Below, one piece after another: positions 34,472-46,389 of a stretch of 64,000 bases of DNA (positions within the stretch are counted from its first letter, which is position 1; the number at the start of each line of letters is the position of its first letter). The position numbers and the translations under genes are program-made. Below the pieces are notes generated by a model. The model saw only the letters and a list, made by a program, of their open reading frames with translations. It had not been told where the DNA came from and searched no databases. The DNA is from Varanus komodoensis (Eukaryota; Chordata; Lepidosauria; Squamata; Varanidae): assembly GCF_004798865.1 (NCBI RefSeq), contig NW_025335268.1, positions 50,584,959 through 50,648,958 of the forward strand, written 5' to 3'.

Positions 34472-35009
34472 AAGTTCTTCTCCAGATCAAAGTCTCAGTG
34501 GTATATATTTTAAGTATCTCTGAAAATATTTTTAGAAAGCATTGCAGAAAATGGCAGCACTGCAATGCTTATCATTGTCGTCAACATCATCACTATCCTT
34601 GATTATATTCTTGCAATAGTTTCTGAAAAACTGACATTTCAAACTTGCTTTTGTTTCAATGGATTTACATAAATTGTGGTTGTGGCATGATTTGAATTAT
34701 TAAAAAGTATTCATTAGCTCATGAAGACAGCATCTATTCTCACACAGAAGAATAATAATGTAAATCCATCCAGATACTTTGCATGTCTTTAATAAGGTGT
34801 TTTGTTCAGGGTACACTTATAGTGCTTACGTTTAATGCAACTTTCTTGATCTGAATTTGTATTCTTGCTGAATGAAGTGTTCCTTGCCTTCTTCGAAGAG
34901 GCAATTCTTGGTTCATCTTTTTATCTGTTTTTAGTGGGATTTGGTATTTATTAATCTGTTTATGTTGTAGATTGCTTAGTTTTACTTTTTGTTTAATTGG
35001 AATGTTTAT
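34472..35009. other. Non-coding, nothing recognised
   Basis: No gene or repeat is visible. Confidence 0.4.
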
Positions 35010-35418
35010 CAAAGGAATGCTTGCGTCCATATATGCCCTCCCGCCCCTTGATATCAGCAACAGATGCCCTTCTCCGGGAACACTCTGTGAATGATATTAG
35101 GAGGGTGAGTACCCGGAGGAGGGCCTTCTCTGCGGTGGCGCCCCACCTATGGAATGCGCTCCCCAGAGAGGTCCACCTGGCGCCGTCGTTATTTGTTTTT
35201 CAGTGCCAGGCTAAGACCTTTTTATTTTTTTTTATTTAAAACTTTTTTAAGTGTTAATTTATTGGTTATTTATAGAATTTTAAATCTTTTAAGCCGAGAT
35301 GCACCGGGTTTTAATATTTTTATTGTATAATTTTGTTCTTGTTGTGAGCTGCCCCAAGGCTTTGTTGCGATGGGGGTGGCATAAAAATGTTTTAAATAAA
35401 TAAATAAATAAATAAATA
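35010..35418 (+). mobile_element. L2 LINE 3' end, plus strand, the best preserved L2 piece
   Basis: An uninterrupted frame carries LRPYMPSRPLISATDALLRE, RRVSTRRRAFSAVAPHLWNA and FVFQCQAKTF, the C-terminal end of L2 ORF2. Next comes a 180 bp 3' UTR with 'gagctgccccaaggctttg' and an (AAAT)n tail at 35392-35418. This is the least diverged L2 piece here and possibly the youngest. It is strongly 5' truncated. Confidence 0.92.
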
Positions 35419-35512
35419 GTTATGTTTTATTGAGTGTAAACCATTCAGAGAACCAGCAAGGCTGAGTGAATGGTATACAAAATTTTAAACAAACAAACAA
35501 ACAAACAAACAT
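35419..35512 (+). mobile_element. Second LINE-type 3' tail joined to the L2 tail
   Basis: Directly after the L2 (AAAT)n lies 'taaaccattcagagaaccag', then 'ctgagtgaatggtatacaaa' and an (AAAC)n run at 35487-35511. This resembles the last 90 bp of a LINE or SINE 3' end ('gccacccagag...ggtatacaaa'). Confidence 0.5.
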
Positions 35513-36164
35513 GAGGTCTCTGGGAACGATTAGATAATCAGATCTGAAGTACCTGGTTAATACCTGCCTATGTAGATGCAACCTGTGGACATTTTCAGTA
35601 GCTACCAGTGCTGCCATCCTAAATGGCATAGGAAGTTCTTGGTCCATTGTCCCAACCCAATCACCAGCCTCCTCCGGTAATGAATGTGAAATGGAAGCTT
35701 CCATCTGAAAAGTTCTATAGGTTAAACTTTCCTGAGATGGACTCCGAAGGGCCTTTCTGGAGGTCTTTCAGATGAAGAGTATTTTCAGAGAAAAAGTGCA
35801 CCTTTGAAGAGCAAGGATTTATCTCTCTCTCCAACACCCCCCAAACCTACCTTTGTGAATCTTTACATACTTAGTTTTGCACTCTCCTCTTAGCTCCAAT
35901 CTGCTGCTGCTTTTGTCTTCCTTATGTGACAGTGGCCAATCATAGACCATGTAGTGAATGTGATGATATCACATTGTGATATAACAAATCAGATTTGCCA
36001 TGGGTTAATGCCACCAGGGGAAATAAAACCAGTTGCATTGCTCTGTCTTTTAAGCCAAGTTATTAGCTATGCTCAGCACATATAAGGGCTCATTTGAGAT
36101 CTGTGTCCCCCACTTTCTGATAGAAGAAAATGCACCTGCCATTGGGAACCAGCCTGAGGCCTGA
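35513..36164. other. Non-coding, nothing recognised
   Basis: No gene or repeat was identified. Confidence 0.4.
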
Positions 36165-36418
36165 GGGACCTGTGGTGTAGTGGCCAAGAGTGTTAGACTG
36201 GGACTCAAGAGATCTGGGTTAGTACCCACTCAGCCATGGGTTTGCTAGGTGACTTTGGGCCAGTCACAGACTCTCAGCCCAACCTACCTCACAGGGTTGT
36301 TGAGAATAAGATTGAGAGGAGGAGGAGAATTATATAAACCACCTTGAGTTCCTTGAACGGGAAAAGGTTGGGATATGAATACAATAAATACAATAAATAA
36401 TAATAATAATAATGCCAA
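36165..36418 (+). mobile_element. MIR-type SINE, full length, plus strand
   Basis: The order is a tRNA-like head with A-box-like 'gtggtgtagtggccaagagt' and B-box-like 'gggttagtaccc', core 'tgactttgggccagtcacag', then 'cctacctcacagggttgttg', an L2-like 3' end 'ccaccttgagttccttg' and an (AAT)n tail. It is the clearest MIR/CORE-SINE here. Confidence 0.88.
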
Positions 36419-37129
36419 AATAAACTAATGCCTAGATCTTGCTGACCAAACTATGTCCACAACAGGATTCAAACATATATTCAAATAATAATTATAATAA
36501 TAGAGAAAAGGAAGGTGTAATTGAAGAAAAAATGCTGCGGAGCAGCACTCAGACCTGTTCATATCCTGCAGCCCTTACTGTTGCCTATGATACCTACCAC
36601 CCTGAGTACCACTTAACTTGCTAGCTGTTGCTTTGTTGCAAGCCTAAAAGACATTCTTTCCCTTTTAACTTCTGCTTCTGCTCTAGTTAAGGCACTGCTG
36701 ACACCTAGGGTGGGTCAGCAGCAAAAGTAAAGGGCTGTTTACTTGGATGGGAGGAATGAGTGGACAGCAGGTTGTCCCTCCCTTTGAACATCTGAGCTTT
36801 GCAAAGGCCGGCAATGTATTTGACTGTGTTTGGGGGTATGAGGGAACAAGAGGCCAACTTGGCTGTTTTTCCCTTGGCTGCTTCTAGCTATTATACACAC
36901 ACACTTTCTTGACTGCTGGGAGAGTCCTAGCATTTTAAGAGTGTGCATTCACCAGCTACAGAATGTTTCAAAGGCTTTGAAATGGAGAGAAGGAATTCTT
37001 TCTCTACCATTTTTGGAAGCAAAACATGGTAACCTGCCCTGCATACCAGTTAAAAAGTAGAGTTGGACAGATGTGTTAAGCTAAATCCTTATTTTCCACC
37101 ACCAAATTCATTTTGTTCTAATCTATTTT
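36419..37129. other. Non-coding, nothing recognised
   Basis: No gene or repeat was identified. Confidence 0.4.
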
Positions 37130-37345
37130 TTCCCTTCTCAGAAATCGATATGTGTTTTTTGTGCATTTTTCAAATGTGTACATTTTTGTGCATGTGCACC
37201 CATTGACAGCATCATGTTTGCATACATTTTAGAGATGTGGGGGGTTGCACATTTTTCAGATGTGTGCCACCTAATCACACATTTCTTTGTATTTCAGAAT
37301 GTACTGTATGCTCACTAATGCATGGATTGCATACCACACATTGCA
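37130..37345. repeat. Repeat rich in 'gtgtgcacatttt'-type words
   Basis: Diverged copies of 'tgtgcatttttcaaatgtgt' occur three or four times. Inverted relatives appear at 38090-38260 and weaker ones at 42130-42270. The family is not known to me. Confidence 0.35.
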
Positions 37346-37914
37346 TTTGGGTTCATCTTCATGTCTGGGAAGTACAAATTGGTTAAATCCATGAAAAAAA
37401 AAGCTTGATGGAGCAAATTTCTCAACCAGCTTGATTCAAAAGCCTTCTTGGATGCCCACATGTTCAGTCTCATGGATGGCTAAGTAAATGTGATCAGGTA
37501 AGATATGAGTTGAGGTGAAAAAGACTTTTTAGCAGTGACTGATTCCTCTACTGATTCCGTTTTAGTCTGATGAAAAGCATTGTGCTTCAAGGCTCTGATG
37601 ACAGTTAATGGCATTCAGAAACTTGGAGTTGCATGACAGCCTTAGCATTACACTTCATGGTGGGTGACCAAGGTTTAAGAACCGAATATGATTCGAATAA
37701 GAGTGATTGACTTCTGATGGCTGTTATGACAAGGCCAATTGATACACTGTATATGAAAGGCTCCACTGAGATCCAGTGGTCTTTAACAAGTTCATTATAC
37801 TTTCTCTTTCACAGAGACATATACTTCCCCTCTTGGCATGCACAATGGAATCCCATTCAGATCTAGCAACATTAAGCATATGTTCAAAGTGTACACATTT
37901 GATAAAGGCTGAAT
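37346..37914. other. Non-coding, nothing recognised
   Basis: No gene or repeat was identified. Confidence 0.4.
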
Positions 37915-37991
37915 TTCATCTATGTCACATATCTGTAAATGGTAATGTGTACATTACCATTAAGAATTCATCTATGTCACATATCTGTAAA
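37915..37991. repeat. 25 bp direct repeats flanking a 10 bp-arm hairpin
   Basis: The 25-mer beginning 'ttcatctatgtcacatat' occurs identically at 37915-37939 and 37967-37991. Between them is an inverted repeat, 'aatggtaatg' (37938-37947) and 'cattaccatt' (37952-37961), with a 4 nt loop. The left arm overlaps the first 25-mer by two bases. Confidence 0.9.
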
Positions 37992-38089
37992 GGATAAGTG
38001 AGAGAGTTGTTTCTATTCATTTTAATTTTTACCTCCCAGAAACAAATATGGATCCAAACATGATTTGTGGTATGAGGTTCTGATATTCT

Positions 38090-38260
38090 AAGTTTGTGAT
38101 TTGTGCAATGGCAAAAAATGGTTTGAAAGATGCATACATCTGAAAAATGTACACAACACACTTCATCAGTGGAAGTTAAATGCATACATAGGAACATGTG
38201 CATAACTGATGCACACATTTGGGAACATCCACACAAAAATGGACACATTGTCATGTAATC
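38090..38260. repeat. Inverted relative of the 37130 repeat
   Basis: It contains 'catctgaaaaatgtacacaa', 'tgcacacatttgggaac' and 'cacacaaaaatgg', the reverse-complement style of the words at 37130-37345. Confidence 0.35.
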
Positions 38261-39049
38261 CCCTCCACAGAACTCACAATCTGAACAGAATATGAAACAT
38301 GCTTGTTGGATATTCTTAGTTCTAGCACGCTGGGACCAGCTTCAGTTCTGAGGCTACTTTCAGACAAAATATCCTCCAACAGTCCTCCTACCTCAATATT
38401 TCAGTGCATTTCAGTGGGTTACCTGCAGCAACAGTGCAATCAGTCCCAGCTTGGGGTTGCCTTCTCTATTTCCCACAATGCCCCCAATGTAACATCAGTC
38501 TAGAATATTGTGGGCAATTACACCTGTGGCTTCCAAGCCCAGCCATTCAGAACAAGGATCCTGGTACAAGAGTGGGCCTTTGGGCCCAGCAGCTGTCAAA
38601 GATTGCCACTGCAGACATCAAGCTTACAAAACATACTATGACACAAATTGCTATTAACCCATAGGTTTATAATGTTTCATCATGGCTCCTGTGGTCTGCC
38701 AAAATAAAAATATGATGATCTATGAAAATGGCACCAAGTGCTTAAACAAAGTAAGCTGCCACAGTTATGGATATATAAACATACGATGCAATCATGCACA
38801 ATTGGTGAATGTTAGTGGGGGGTTTCATTTAATATTTTAGTGGTAGAAAGAGTGAGGAATAGGACTCTACTTCCACCAAGGCTTTTTCCTTCATTCTTTT
38901 GGATTCTTTTAATTTTAAAATGTGAGAAATGGGGATTCCCCCCACCCACACACTCCCACACACACAAGATTTCCTTCAAAAGAAGTTACCATTCCAGTTG
39001 TGGTCATTATTACTGCTTTCAGTAGTGTTCTGCCTATAGAGGGAAAGAG
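38261..39049. other. Non-coding, nothing recognised
   Basis: No gene was found. A short C/A-rich patch lies at 38938-38968. Confidence 0.4.
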
Positions 39050-39110
39050 AAGGGTTATGCGACTGGGATGGCCTATAAAAACTCCAAATAAAATAAATAA
39101 AATAAAATAA
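39050..39110 (+). mobile_element. LINE/SINE 3' tail with an (AAATA)n run
   Basis: 'gactgggatggcctataaaa' followed by an AAATAAAAT-rich run looks like the last bases of an L2 or MIR-type copy ('ggggtggcataaaaa...'). Confidence 0.45.
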
Positions 39111-41770
39111 GGGAACTTGTGATTTCTTTTCCCAGGTAATGGAAACACTTGTTCTTTAGAAGGGTCATGGTTAAGCAGATCTGGTTGAAGCTTTGCATAG
39201 AAATCAGAAAAGAATTCACCTGTATAAAAAAGCCAGAATCCACAGGAACCATATTTGGTACCTATCCTTGTCAAGGAGAGTTGGGAATCTACTGTTTTAA
39301 ATTAAGTGGACAATGTCCACAAAAACTTATGCCAAAATAAATTTGTTGTGTTAAGATGCCACAATACTGTATTTACCTCACCAGGATTTATTCCCTATTA
39401 ATACCTGCATTTCTAAAGGGAAAAGCTCAGCTATCATTTGCTTTGTTTCACTCCAGATACTGAATATGCAACGACAGGATTAACTCTGACAAGCAAGATG
39501 CTTGTCTTGCTACCTGTCCTATAGAGTCATTCCTAAACCAAGTTATTACCTTGTTTCATTTTTTCATTAAATTCTCCCATGAAGATAGGACCATGTTTTT
39601 TGTTGATGGTTTTTACATTTGGATTAGAAGTTAATTGATTCCATACTACATCTTCTGTCAGGGAGGCAGAGAACAGAAGTTTTGATTGTTGATTGAATTA
39701 GCGGTGCCTTTTGCTATGCATCCTCTGTGGCTGTAAAAAATATAACTCACTTGCCAATTATATAAGGTAGAATGAAAGTATAATCATTGCATCCTTTATG
39801 TGTCTATTGCTGACATTTGTAGTTACTTGTCCTTGTTAAGTTCTTGCTTATATAGGCCTGCAGTTCCAATCTGTCAGGAAAGAGGTTTTTAACTAAGCTT
39901 ATTTTCTGAAGAGTAAGTCCAGAGCTTCTAATCTGGACTTAAAATGTTCCCTTACCCTTAAGCTAGGGATACAGTTCAGATTGGGCATCTGATGCCTACT
40001 CTAAATCAAAACATTTTAAAAAAATATGGCGCTGTTAGACATATATTTAAGTAATGCTTAATTTGTCCCTCAGTAACTTCATAAAAAGAGCAGTACAAAC
40101 CTGAATCAGTCCTAAAGTCTCTTTTCTCTGCCTTTCTTTCATAGTGGCCAAACAGATATTCCAATGAGAGGACCAAAAACAGGACAATTTATCCTTCAAG
40201 TGTTCACTAATCCTTCCAGGGAGTTGGGTGGTTAGAGATGAGAAGCTGGCAGTGCTTCACTCAGCAGCTATGGGGGACAGGTATGTATTTCCCCCACAGA
40301 GGAGTCCCACTACTTGTTCATCCAATAGGAGTTGGCAGCTAGTGATCGGTATTTACTTGTATTTTAGAATAACTTCACTCCTGGTGGTAAAACTGGGACA
40401 ACTAGATAGATATCATTTAACCCAGTTTATTTGCTGACTTCCTACAAGGGCAGCATGACAACACCCCAAAGGTTCAAGCTAGTGCATTAATCCAGCCTGG
40501 AAAGAAATTGGCAGCCAATTAACTAGACTGAGAATCAATATAATATGATTTGAACTACTGATCCTGGACAAAACCCTAGCCCATTATTAAAAAGAGTTAT
40601 TAGTTATACTTTATGCAAAAGTTATTAGTTATTAATTATTAGTTATACTTTAATGTTGATGTTAATTGAATGCTAATATTCTGACTAAGAAGGCAAATTC
40701 TGCCCTTATACCATTTGCATCATGCTCATACTTGCATCAGTTTCAAAATACGTTCTCAGATTTTCTCTGTAACATCAGATTCTTGAGGATACATCCAGGT
40801 CTGCATGTTGTTTATTGGGCACTGCCCCATGCAGCTGTGTTTGTATCTTGTATTCCTGGAGATGAGCGTTAGAGTGTATACACCAGTCCTGGAAACAGGC
40901 TGGGCTTTGTAGGTCTGTCACACTTCTGCAGAAAAAGGTGCGATCTAACTCCACATATAGATGATTAATGGCAATACAGTCTTTGAGCCCACAGTAGGGA
41001 GGAGAGAGATGGGGGGCAGGGGAAATTTTTGAAGAAAAAGACCCTATTAGGACCTCTCCCAGCCATTCTCTTGTCCCAATAAGCTTCTGCCAAAACTGCT
41101 TTCCTTAGGAAAAGGGGGGAGTCTCTTTATGTGTAATATGTAGTTAGACCCTCAGGAAAAGAGCTGTTTAAGACATCTACAGCTTCTGACACTTATAGAG
41201 ACATAGTGTAGACATCCCGTTGGTAGTTACTGTATCTGACAGGAGACTGATTTGTTTGTCAGGAAGTATAATGTGGAATTATTCTGTTGGAGGGCATCAC
41301 CCCTCACAGTCTGGTGTGAGAGGACACCCTAAGGACAAATGGCTGAAAGAGGCTATAGTCTCCTGAGAAATTAACATGGCAAAGACTTTACCTCAGGAAT
41401 CCAGCAACACTATATTACTGACTATGGGGATGACAAATGAGAAAGACTGACAATTCTCGGAAAGGCCATGTCCTTAAAATCTGCATCATTCCAGCCAGTT
41501 AAGTGGACGAGTTATTTCTGACAGTTTATGAGCCTTGTTAATATAATGTGATATCTGGGAAGGTGCCAGCTAGGAGGATCCAGGGCAGTCAAAATTAGAC
41601 CCCCACCTGTCAGGCTTCAGAAACCCATTTAACACGAGTGCTTCAGCTGAGACAGTCTCTGTTGCTGCTGTCTAAATCAGCAATATTGAACTTGAAGCTC
41701 TTGGGCTTTCTATCTCTCTCAATAGTCCTCTATGCATGATTCTTTGTGGGCCTCAATTGCCTGGAGGAAA
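39111..41770. other. Non-coding, nothing recognised
   Basis: About 2.7 kb of AT-rich sequence without a recognised gene or repeat. A short direct duplication of 'ttattagttatactttA'-type sequence occurs at 40597-40652. Confidence 0.45.
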
Positions 41771-41912
41771 AACCATAGGAACACAGAAAGGTACCTTATA
41801 CTGATTCAGATCATTGGTCTATCCAGCTCCTTTATTTCTGAACTGACTGACTTTCAACAACTGTCCTTTCCAGCCCTACCTGGATATTTCAGGGATTATA
41901 CCTGGATTTTTC
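41771..41912 (-). mobile_element. tRNA-type SINE, 3' portion, minus strand
   Basis: The minus strand reads 'ccaggtagggctggaaagga', 'gctggatagaccaatgatct' and 'cagtataaggtacctttctg'. I recall this order from a common reptile SINE whose 3' end runs 'gaccaatggtctgactcagtataaggcagct'. The tRNA-like head is missing. Confidence 0.5.
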
Positions 41913-42489
41913 TATGGAAGAAATTCATTCAGTTTACATTCAATGCAAGCATAGCTAATGTCATTCTTTCAAACCACTATGCAAACCAAAACTCAATTTA
42001 CTTACTTTACTTAATTTAATTCACACTTCTTTGAGTTTTGGAATGGACTTCTCCAATCAAAAACTACATGCTAGGGATGCATTAGGGAACTATGGAACCA
42101 AATATTAGGGAACTAATGTTACAATACATTACATGAGAAAAATTCTCACAAAATGTGTATATTCAGCAAAAATGTATATACACATGCAAACATTAGGAAA
42201 ATGTACTTATGAATACCAAAATACTTATGAATTTTCATGAATTTTCTGAAAAATAATCTAAGAGTTTGAGACAAAATAAACTGGAAAAGACTGGAAAAAT
42301 TCTCTGGGTTTGAACTAAACAAAACTGTAAAAATAAGCAAGTGAAAGAAGCGCATATATTCAAGAAACTAGAATACCTTGCAACATACTTCATATATCCT
42401 CCCTGGTTGGATGCAAATAAAGTTCTGGAATCTCAGTTAAAGATAGCAGTGACTAAAAGGAAGGGAGACAATCCAGGGGTAATGATGAC
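41913..42489. other. Non-coding; AT-rich words at 42130-42270
   Basis: The segment 42130-42270 carries 'aaatgtgtatattcagcaaa' and 'gaaaatgtacttatgaat', weakly resembling the 37130 and 38090 repeats. There is no gene. Confidence 0.35.
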
Positions 42490-43380
42490 CCCTGTGTGAA
42501 TTTAAGTTCAGTTGGATGAGATGACAACAGATCCCTCTGTATCCGAAGAAAGGAAAAAAAGTTGTGGTTCTATGATCGTGCCCAATACTTCTTTGGGAAG
42601 AAGTTCACCTGCGCAGCTTCTAGCAGATAAGCTGAGGATAGAGCAGGGGGAATATCCTGGAGAGCAGCCGCACTACTCTATGATAGCCAAAGCAGCAAGG
42701 ACTCTTATGGCACCTTAAAAGCCAACACATTTTTAATGATGAACTTTTGTAGGCTAGATCATCCATGTGTTCCTCGGTCACATGGAGTGGTCTGTTTCCT
42801 GCCCCTGCACTGACAACTGCCAAGTCCAGGTGATTACATTTTCAAAGGGAAAAATCGGTCCAGGCCAGGAGTCAGGCTGCAGGATCTGTTGTGTCAAGCA
42901 TCCAGGTCAGGCAGGGAGTCCACAAGAATGGTCCAAGGAGACAGTCAAACATCAGGGAATCTGTGCAGTCTGAAAAGGCAAGTCCCAGGATGTAATACTC
43001 ATGCCTGCTACAATGAGTGGGCTCAGGCTGGACTAATTTATAACTGGCTGAAAATCAGCACACCTGGCTAATTAGTATGAGGTTTTTAAGAGAGGTTCCA
43101 CACTCCTGCCCTCTATTTGGACTTGTAGAGTCTGTGCATGATCTTCCTCCTTTCCAAAAGGTGATTTCCCTCCAGCTCTGCCTTCTGTCTTCAGGGATAG
43201 CCCAGGTAAGTCCGACTGCTCTTCCAATGGAAGGCTGTCAGCTGCAGTCTCACCTTCATTGTCTGGCTCTGGCTGGGGCCTGTAGTGCTGACCCTGAATC
43301 CATGCAGCTTGATGGGAATTGTTTCTTTGCAATTTCCTGCACCAGGAATTCTGAAACTATTATTTCAAGCTATCCAGTGT
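42490..43380. other. Unclassified, probably repetitive block
   Basis: The part 42660-42780 ('aaggactcttatggcacctt') resembles a sauropsid repeat I have seen as 'agagtcttgtggcaccttaaagac'. The minus strand of 43332-43072 holds an 86-codon acidic frame, followed (minus direction) by TATA-like 'ttataaatta' at 43039-43030. An old LTR-like element is one possible reading, but neither termini nor core proteins were recognised. Confidence 0.3.
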
Positions 43381-44254
43381 AGCAATGCATGAATATTTAT
43401 ACAGTCTGGCTTTAAATTAAAGTTACATTTGAAGATGCTCATTCACTTACAGATGAATGTATCTGTTATTAAATATGAGTATTTATGGAGTTGCTTGGAC
43501 ATTGCAAGAGAAGGTGCATTCAGTCTTGTCATATTATAATCAGAGATCAAAAAGCATCACTGGTGACTTTCCTATATAGTATTTCTGTTGATTATCACAT
43601 CACAAAATAAGACATATACAAAGGGGTAAGCTATATATGAAGGTCCCTCCCTGAAAATATCCTCTAAACTTATTTTTTCATTAGAGATTTGGCTTGATGG
43701 GATTTGTGATCCTGGAAAACTCACCTGGTTTGAGCTCCATGGACTTTCACTGTCATTCTGATCTGCTGATTAGAAGTCTGTCAAGTTGGGTTATTTTTCC
43801 CCCACTTCCCAAGAATGTGCTCAAAATACTTGTGCAGATTGGGGGAAAAGAATCCTTTTGCATCTGTAAAGGCTTCCTGATGAGCCATTAGGGTGCCTCT
43901 GCTGCAGTTCAACTCTTAAGGTTATGCTAATTTATTTTGTGAAGCTGGGGAAGAGCTATTCTCTGGATTTTTACCAATACCCCAAATGGAGCTGGTTATG
44001 TTGCTTTTGCCACTATAGCTTGCGTTTCTTGAGCCCAGTTACATCATGACGTTTTAAAATGTTGTTTTTTTCTGCACTTTATATTTCTCTGTCAGTGAGA
44101 TTTGCAGAATGCTTGGTGGAGAAAGCTGCGTTTTGCATGGGGGTACTCAGATGTAAGACTTTGTTCTTTCTATGGGTTATACTCTCGTGAACTGTGGATC
44201 ATTCCCTTGAATTTCTCTCCGGGCTTTCCATCTTTCTTTTCAAAACAGGGGCAA
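43381..44254. other. Non-coding, nothing recognised
   Basis: AT-rich sequence without a recognised gene or repeat. Confidence 0.4.
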
Positions 44255-44440
44255 ATGTGCAGGTTCTAGTCCTTGCTTGTTAAGATCCTTACTGGGTGAC
44301 TTTGGGCCAGTCACAGACTCTCAGCTAATCTGCCTCACAGGGGTTGTCAGATAACATGAAGAGCAGGAAGATCATATAAGCTGCTTGGGTTCCTTGCAAA
44401 AAGAAAAAGACGTGTGATAAAAATGTAAATAATGATGCCT
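44255..44440 (+). mobile_element. MIR-type SINE, 5' truncated, plus strand
   Basis: From a B-box-like 'aggttctagtcc' it runs into core 'tgactttgggccagtcacag', 'tctgcctcacaggggttg' and a LINE-like 3' end 'agctgcttgggttccttg'. Confidence 0.75.
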
Positions 44441-45537
44441 TGTGGGTCTCAAGTTGGGAAAGGCCACCTTCGATTTTAAGCTAAAGAATTCTAATCTTGA
44501 TTTTAACCTCCCCCCACCCCCACACACACAATGGTCAGCATCCATCCAAAATCTGTAACAATTAAATAAACAAATTGTGGTTGCCATGCTAAAATGTACA
44601 GCTGTGAGTGTGTGCACATTTTGCCTTTTTATTAATGTTTCCTTGCTCAGCTTTCATTTGTTTTGTAGCCGTTAGAATATTCACCACCCTCACTCCCTGT
44701 TTCAACGCTCCAATGTTCTTCCCTGCCTGAAAGCAACAACAAAAAATATAATGACACCTACCAAGCAAGTGCCCTATATGTCTTGAGGAAGAGCATCAAC
44801 CATAGTTCACCAAAAGAAAGACAGGTAAGAAAGAAAATGGTTCGGAAATGTTACAGAGAAAAGGGTGCTGTTCTAAGCAAGTTCCAAAATGTCCAGACTA
44901 AACTGAAAGTATGACCATATTACAGTTGGATTCACTGCCTTGGCTAAATCAAAGGAGAAACAGGATAATTCAACAGAACATCAGTGACAATACACAGGAA
45001 GCTTCAAGTTATGTAGGCATCTTTGAGGCCTGATGATCGGTGCAGCTGAATGATAAGACTAAATGTCAAGCTAAGCCATGTGTAGCGTTATGCAAGAGAC
45101 GAGATTCTCAACTTGCTTCTACAGGGACTGTGTGGGAAAAGACTCATGAACGTGTTCCTAAAAGGGAGCACAAAGATAGCTTAATGCAACAATTGAATTA
45201 CATTGCATGGAAAGAAAAAAGAAGTCATGGTAACTAGTCAGTTGTCATCTTGTTTACAATCTTGAAAGCTATAAATAGAAGGGAAAAAAGCACTTTATGG
45301 GTTTAGCTGAAGCTGATATTTAGGTGGAAATTCAATTTACAGCTGAATGTGCTGAAAAGCTTTAGAAGGCGGTTGCTTATGCTGAATAGGTTTCTGAAGC
45401 CATTTAGTATATCTCAGTTAATTCTCAAATGACAAAACTTGCATGTTGCAGGTATGGTCTAGACGAGAGGCTACTGTTCTAGGTGAATCCCCTCCAAAAC
45501 ATTTTAGCTTTCTTATATTTAGGCTGCTGATATTGCT
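44441..45537. other. Non-coding, nothing recognised
   Basis: No gene was found. A C/A-rich patch lies at 44505-44530. Confidence 0.4.
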
Positions 45538-45580
45538 ATTTTATGTTAGCAAAATAAAATTTATTTTGCTAACGTAAAAT
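45538..45580. repeat. 43 bp near-perfect palindrome
   Basis: Arms of 21 bp (45538-45558 and 45560-45580) pair at 20 of 21 positions around one base. The arm core is 'gttagcaaaataaa' / 'tttattttgctaac'. The single mismatch would be a G-U pair in RNA. Confidence 0.95.
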
Positions 45581-46389
45581 AATAATGTTATTATTAGTGA
45601 TGTGAAGCAAGAATGGTGAGTACCCCCAGTCTACAACAAGTACTCTTTCTAGAGTAAAACAGGAGTCTCTCATCATGCTCCAGCTTTTCACAGGCATACA
45701 CTGTTGTCATTTTGAAAACAATGACATTTTTCTGACCCTGAATTTTTAATGATATCTTAAATGGCAGGAAGATTTTGCCATATACTTCTTAAAAGTCTAC
45801 ATGAGCTCTAATTTCTACTACATAGATAACCAGAAAGATTTTTTTTTTTTCATCCTAGCTGGAACTTTGCATGTCTACTTTGTACACAACCAGATGCCTA
45901 TACCAACCAAGCCATCAGCTTATTTGAAATCTTTGTCACGGGCATAAATCAGTGTTTGGCATCATGCCCCCAAAGCATGTCCAAACTTTTTACTGTTGCA
46001 AGCCTAATAAAACAGAAATGTATGCTTCCTAAATTGATTTGAAGAATGACACTAGAAGTCTCCTTTGAGAATAAACCTTCTGAAAGATACTTTAGAATGA
46101 TAGCCATGTTAATGGTCCATCATAACATTACTTCATATAAGCTTGGAATAATATATAAAAGTCTTGCAGGATCACACCAAGGCTCCATTTTTTATATACC
46201 ATCTAGCCTCCAAAAGTAGTAGACTCTGAAAAGCTCAGACATAGGAGATAGACTTCCCCTGCCGTTTCTCTCCAGCAAGTGTAACTCAAAGATACGTTGG
46301 TCCTAAATATGAGGATTCCATTTAAATACCATGTCTGAGGATCTCACGCATTTGGCTATTCATGTGCAGTAGATCTGTGCATGATAGTT
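45581..46389. other. Non-coding, nothing recognised
   Basis: AT-rich sequence; a poly-T run lies at 45839-45850. Confidence 0.4.

Noticed and set aside
36165-36240. Functional tRNA gene in the MIR-type SINE head
   Set aside because: The core and L2-like tail identify it as a SINE, and the tRNA-like part is diverged.
42490-43380. A defined endogenous retrovirus or LTR element
   Set aside because: Only a TATA-like site and an acidic frame are seen. No paired termini, primer-binding site or gag/pol similarity was recognised, so it is left unclassified.
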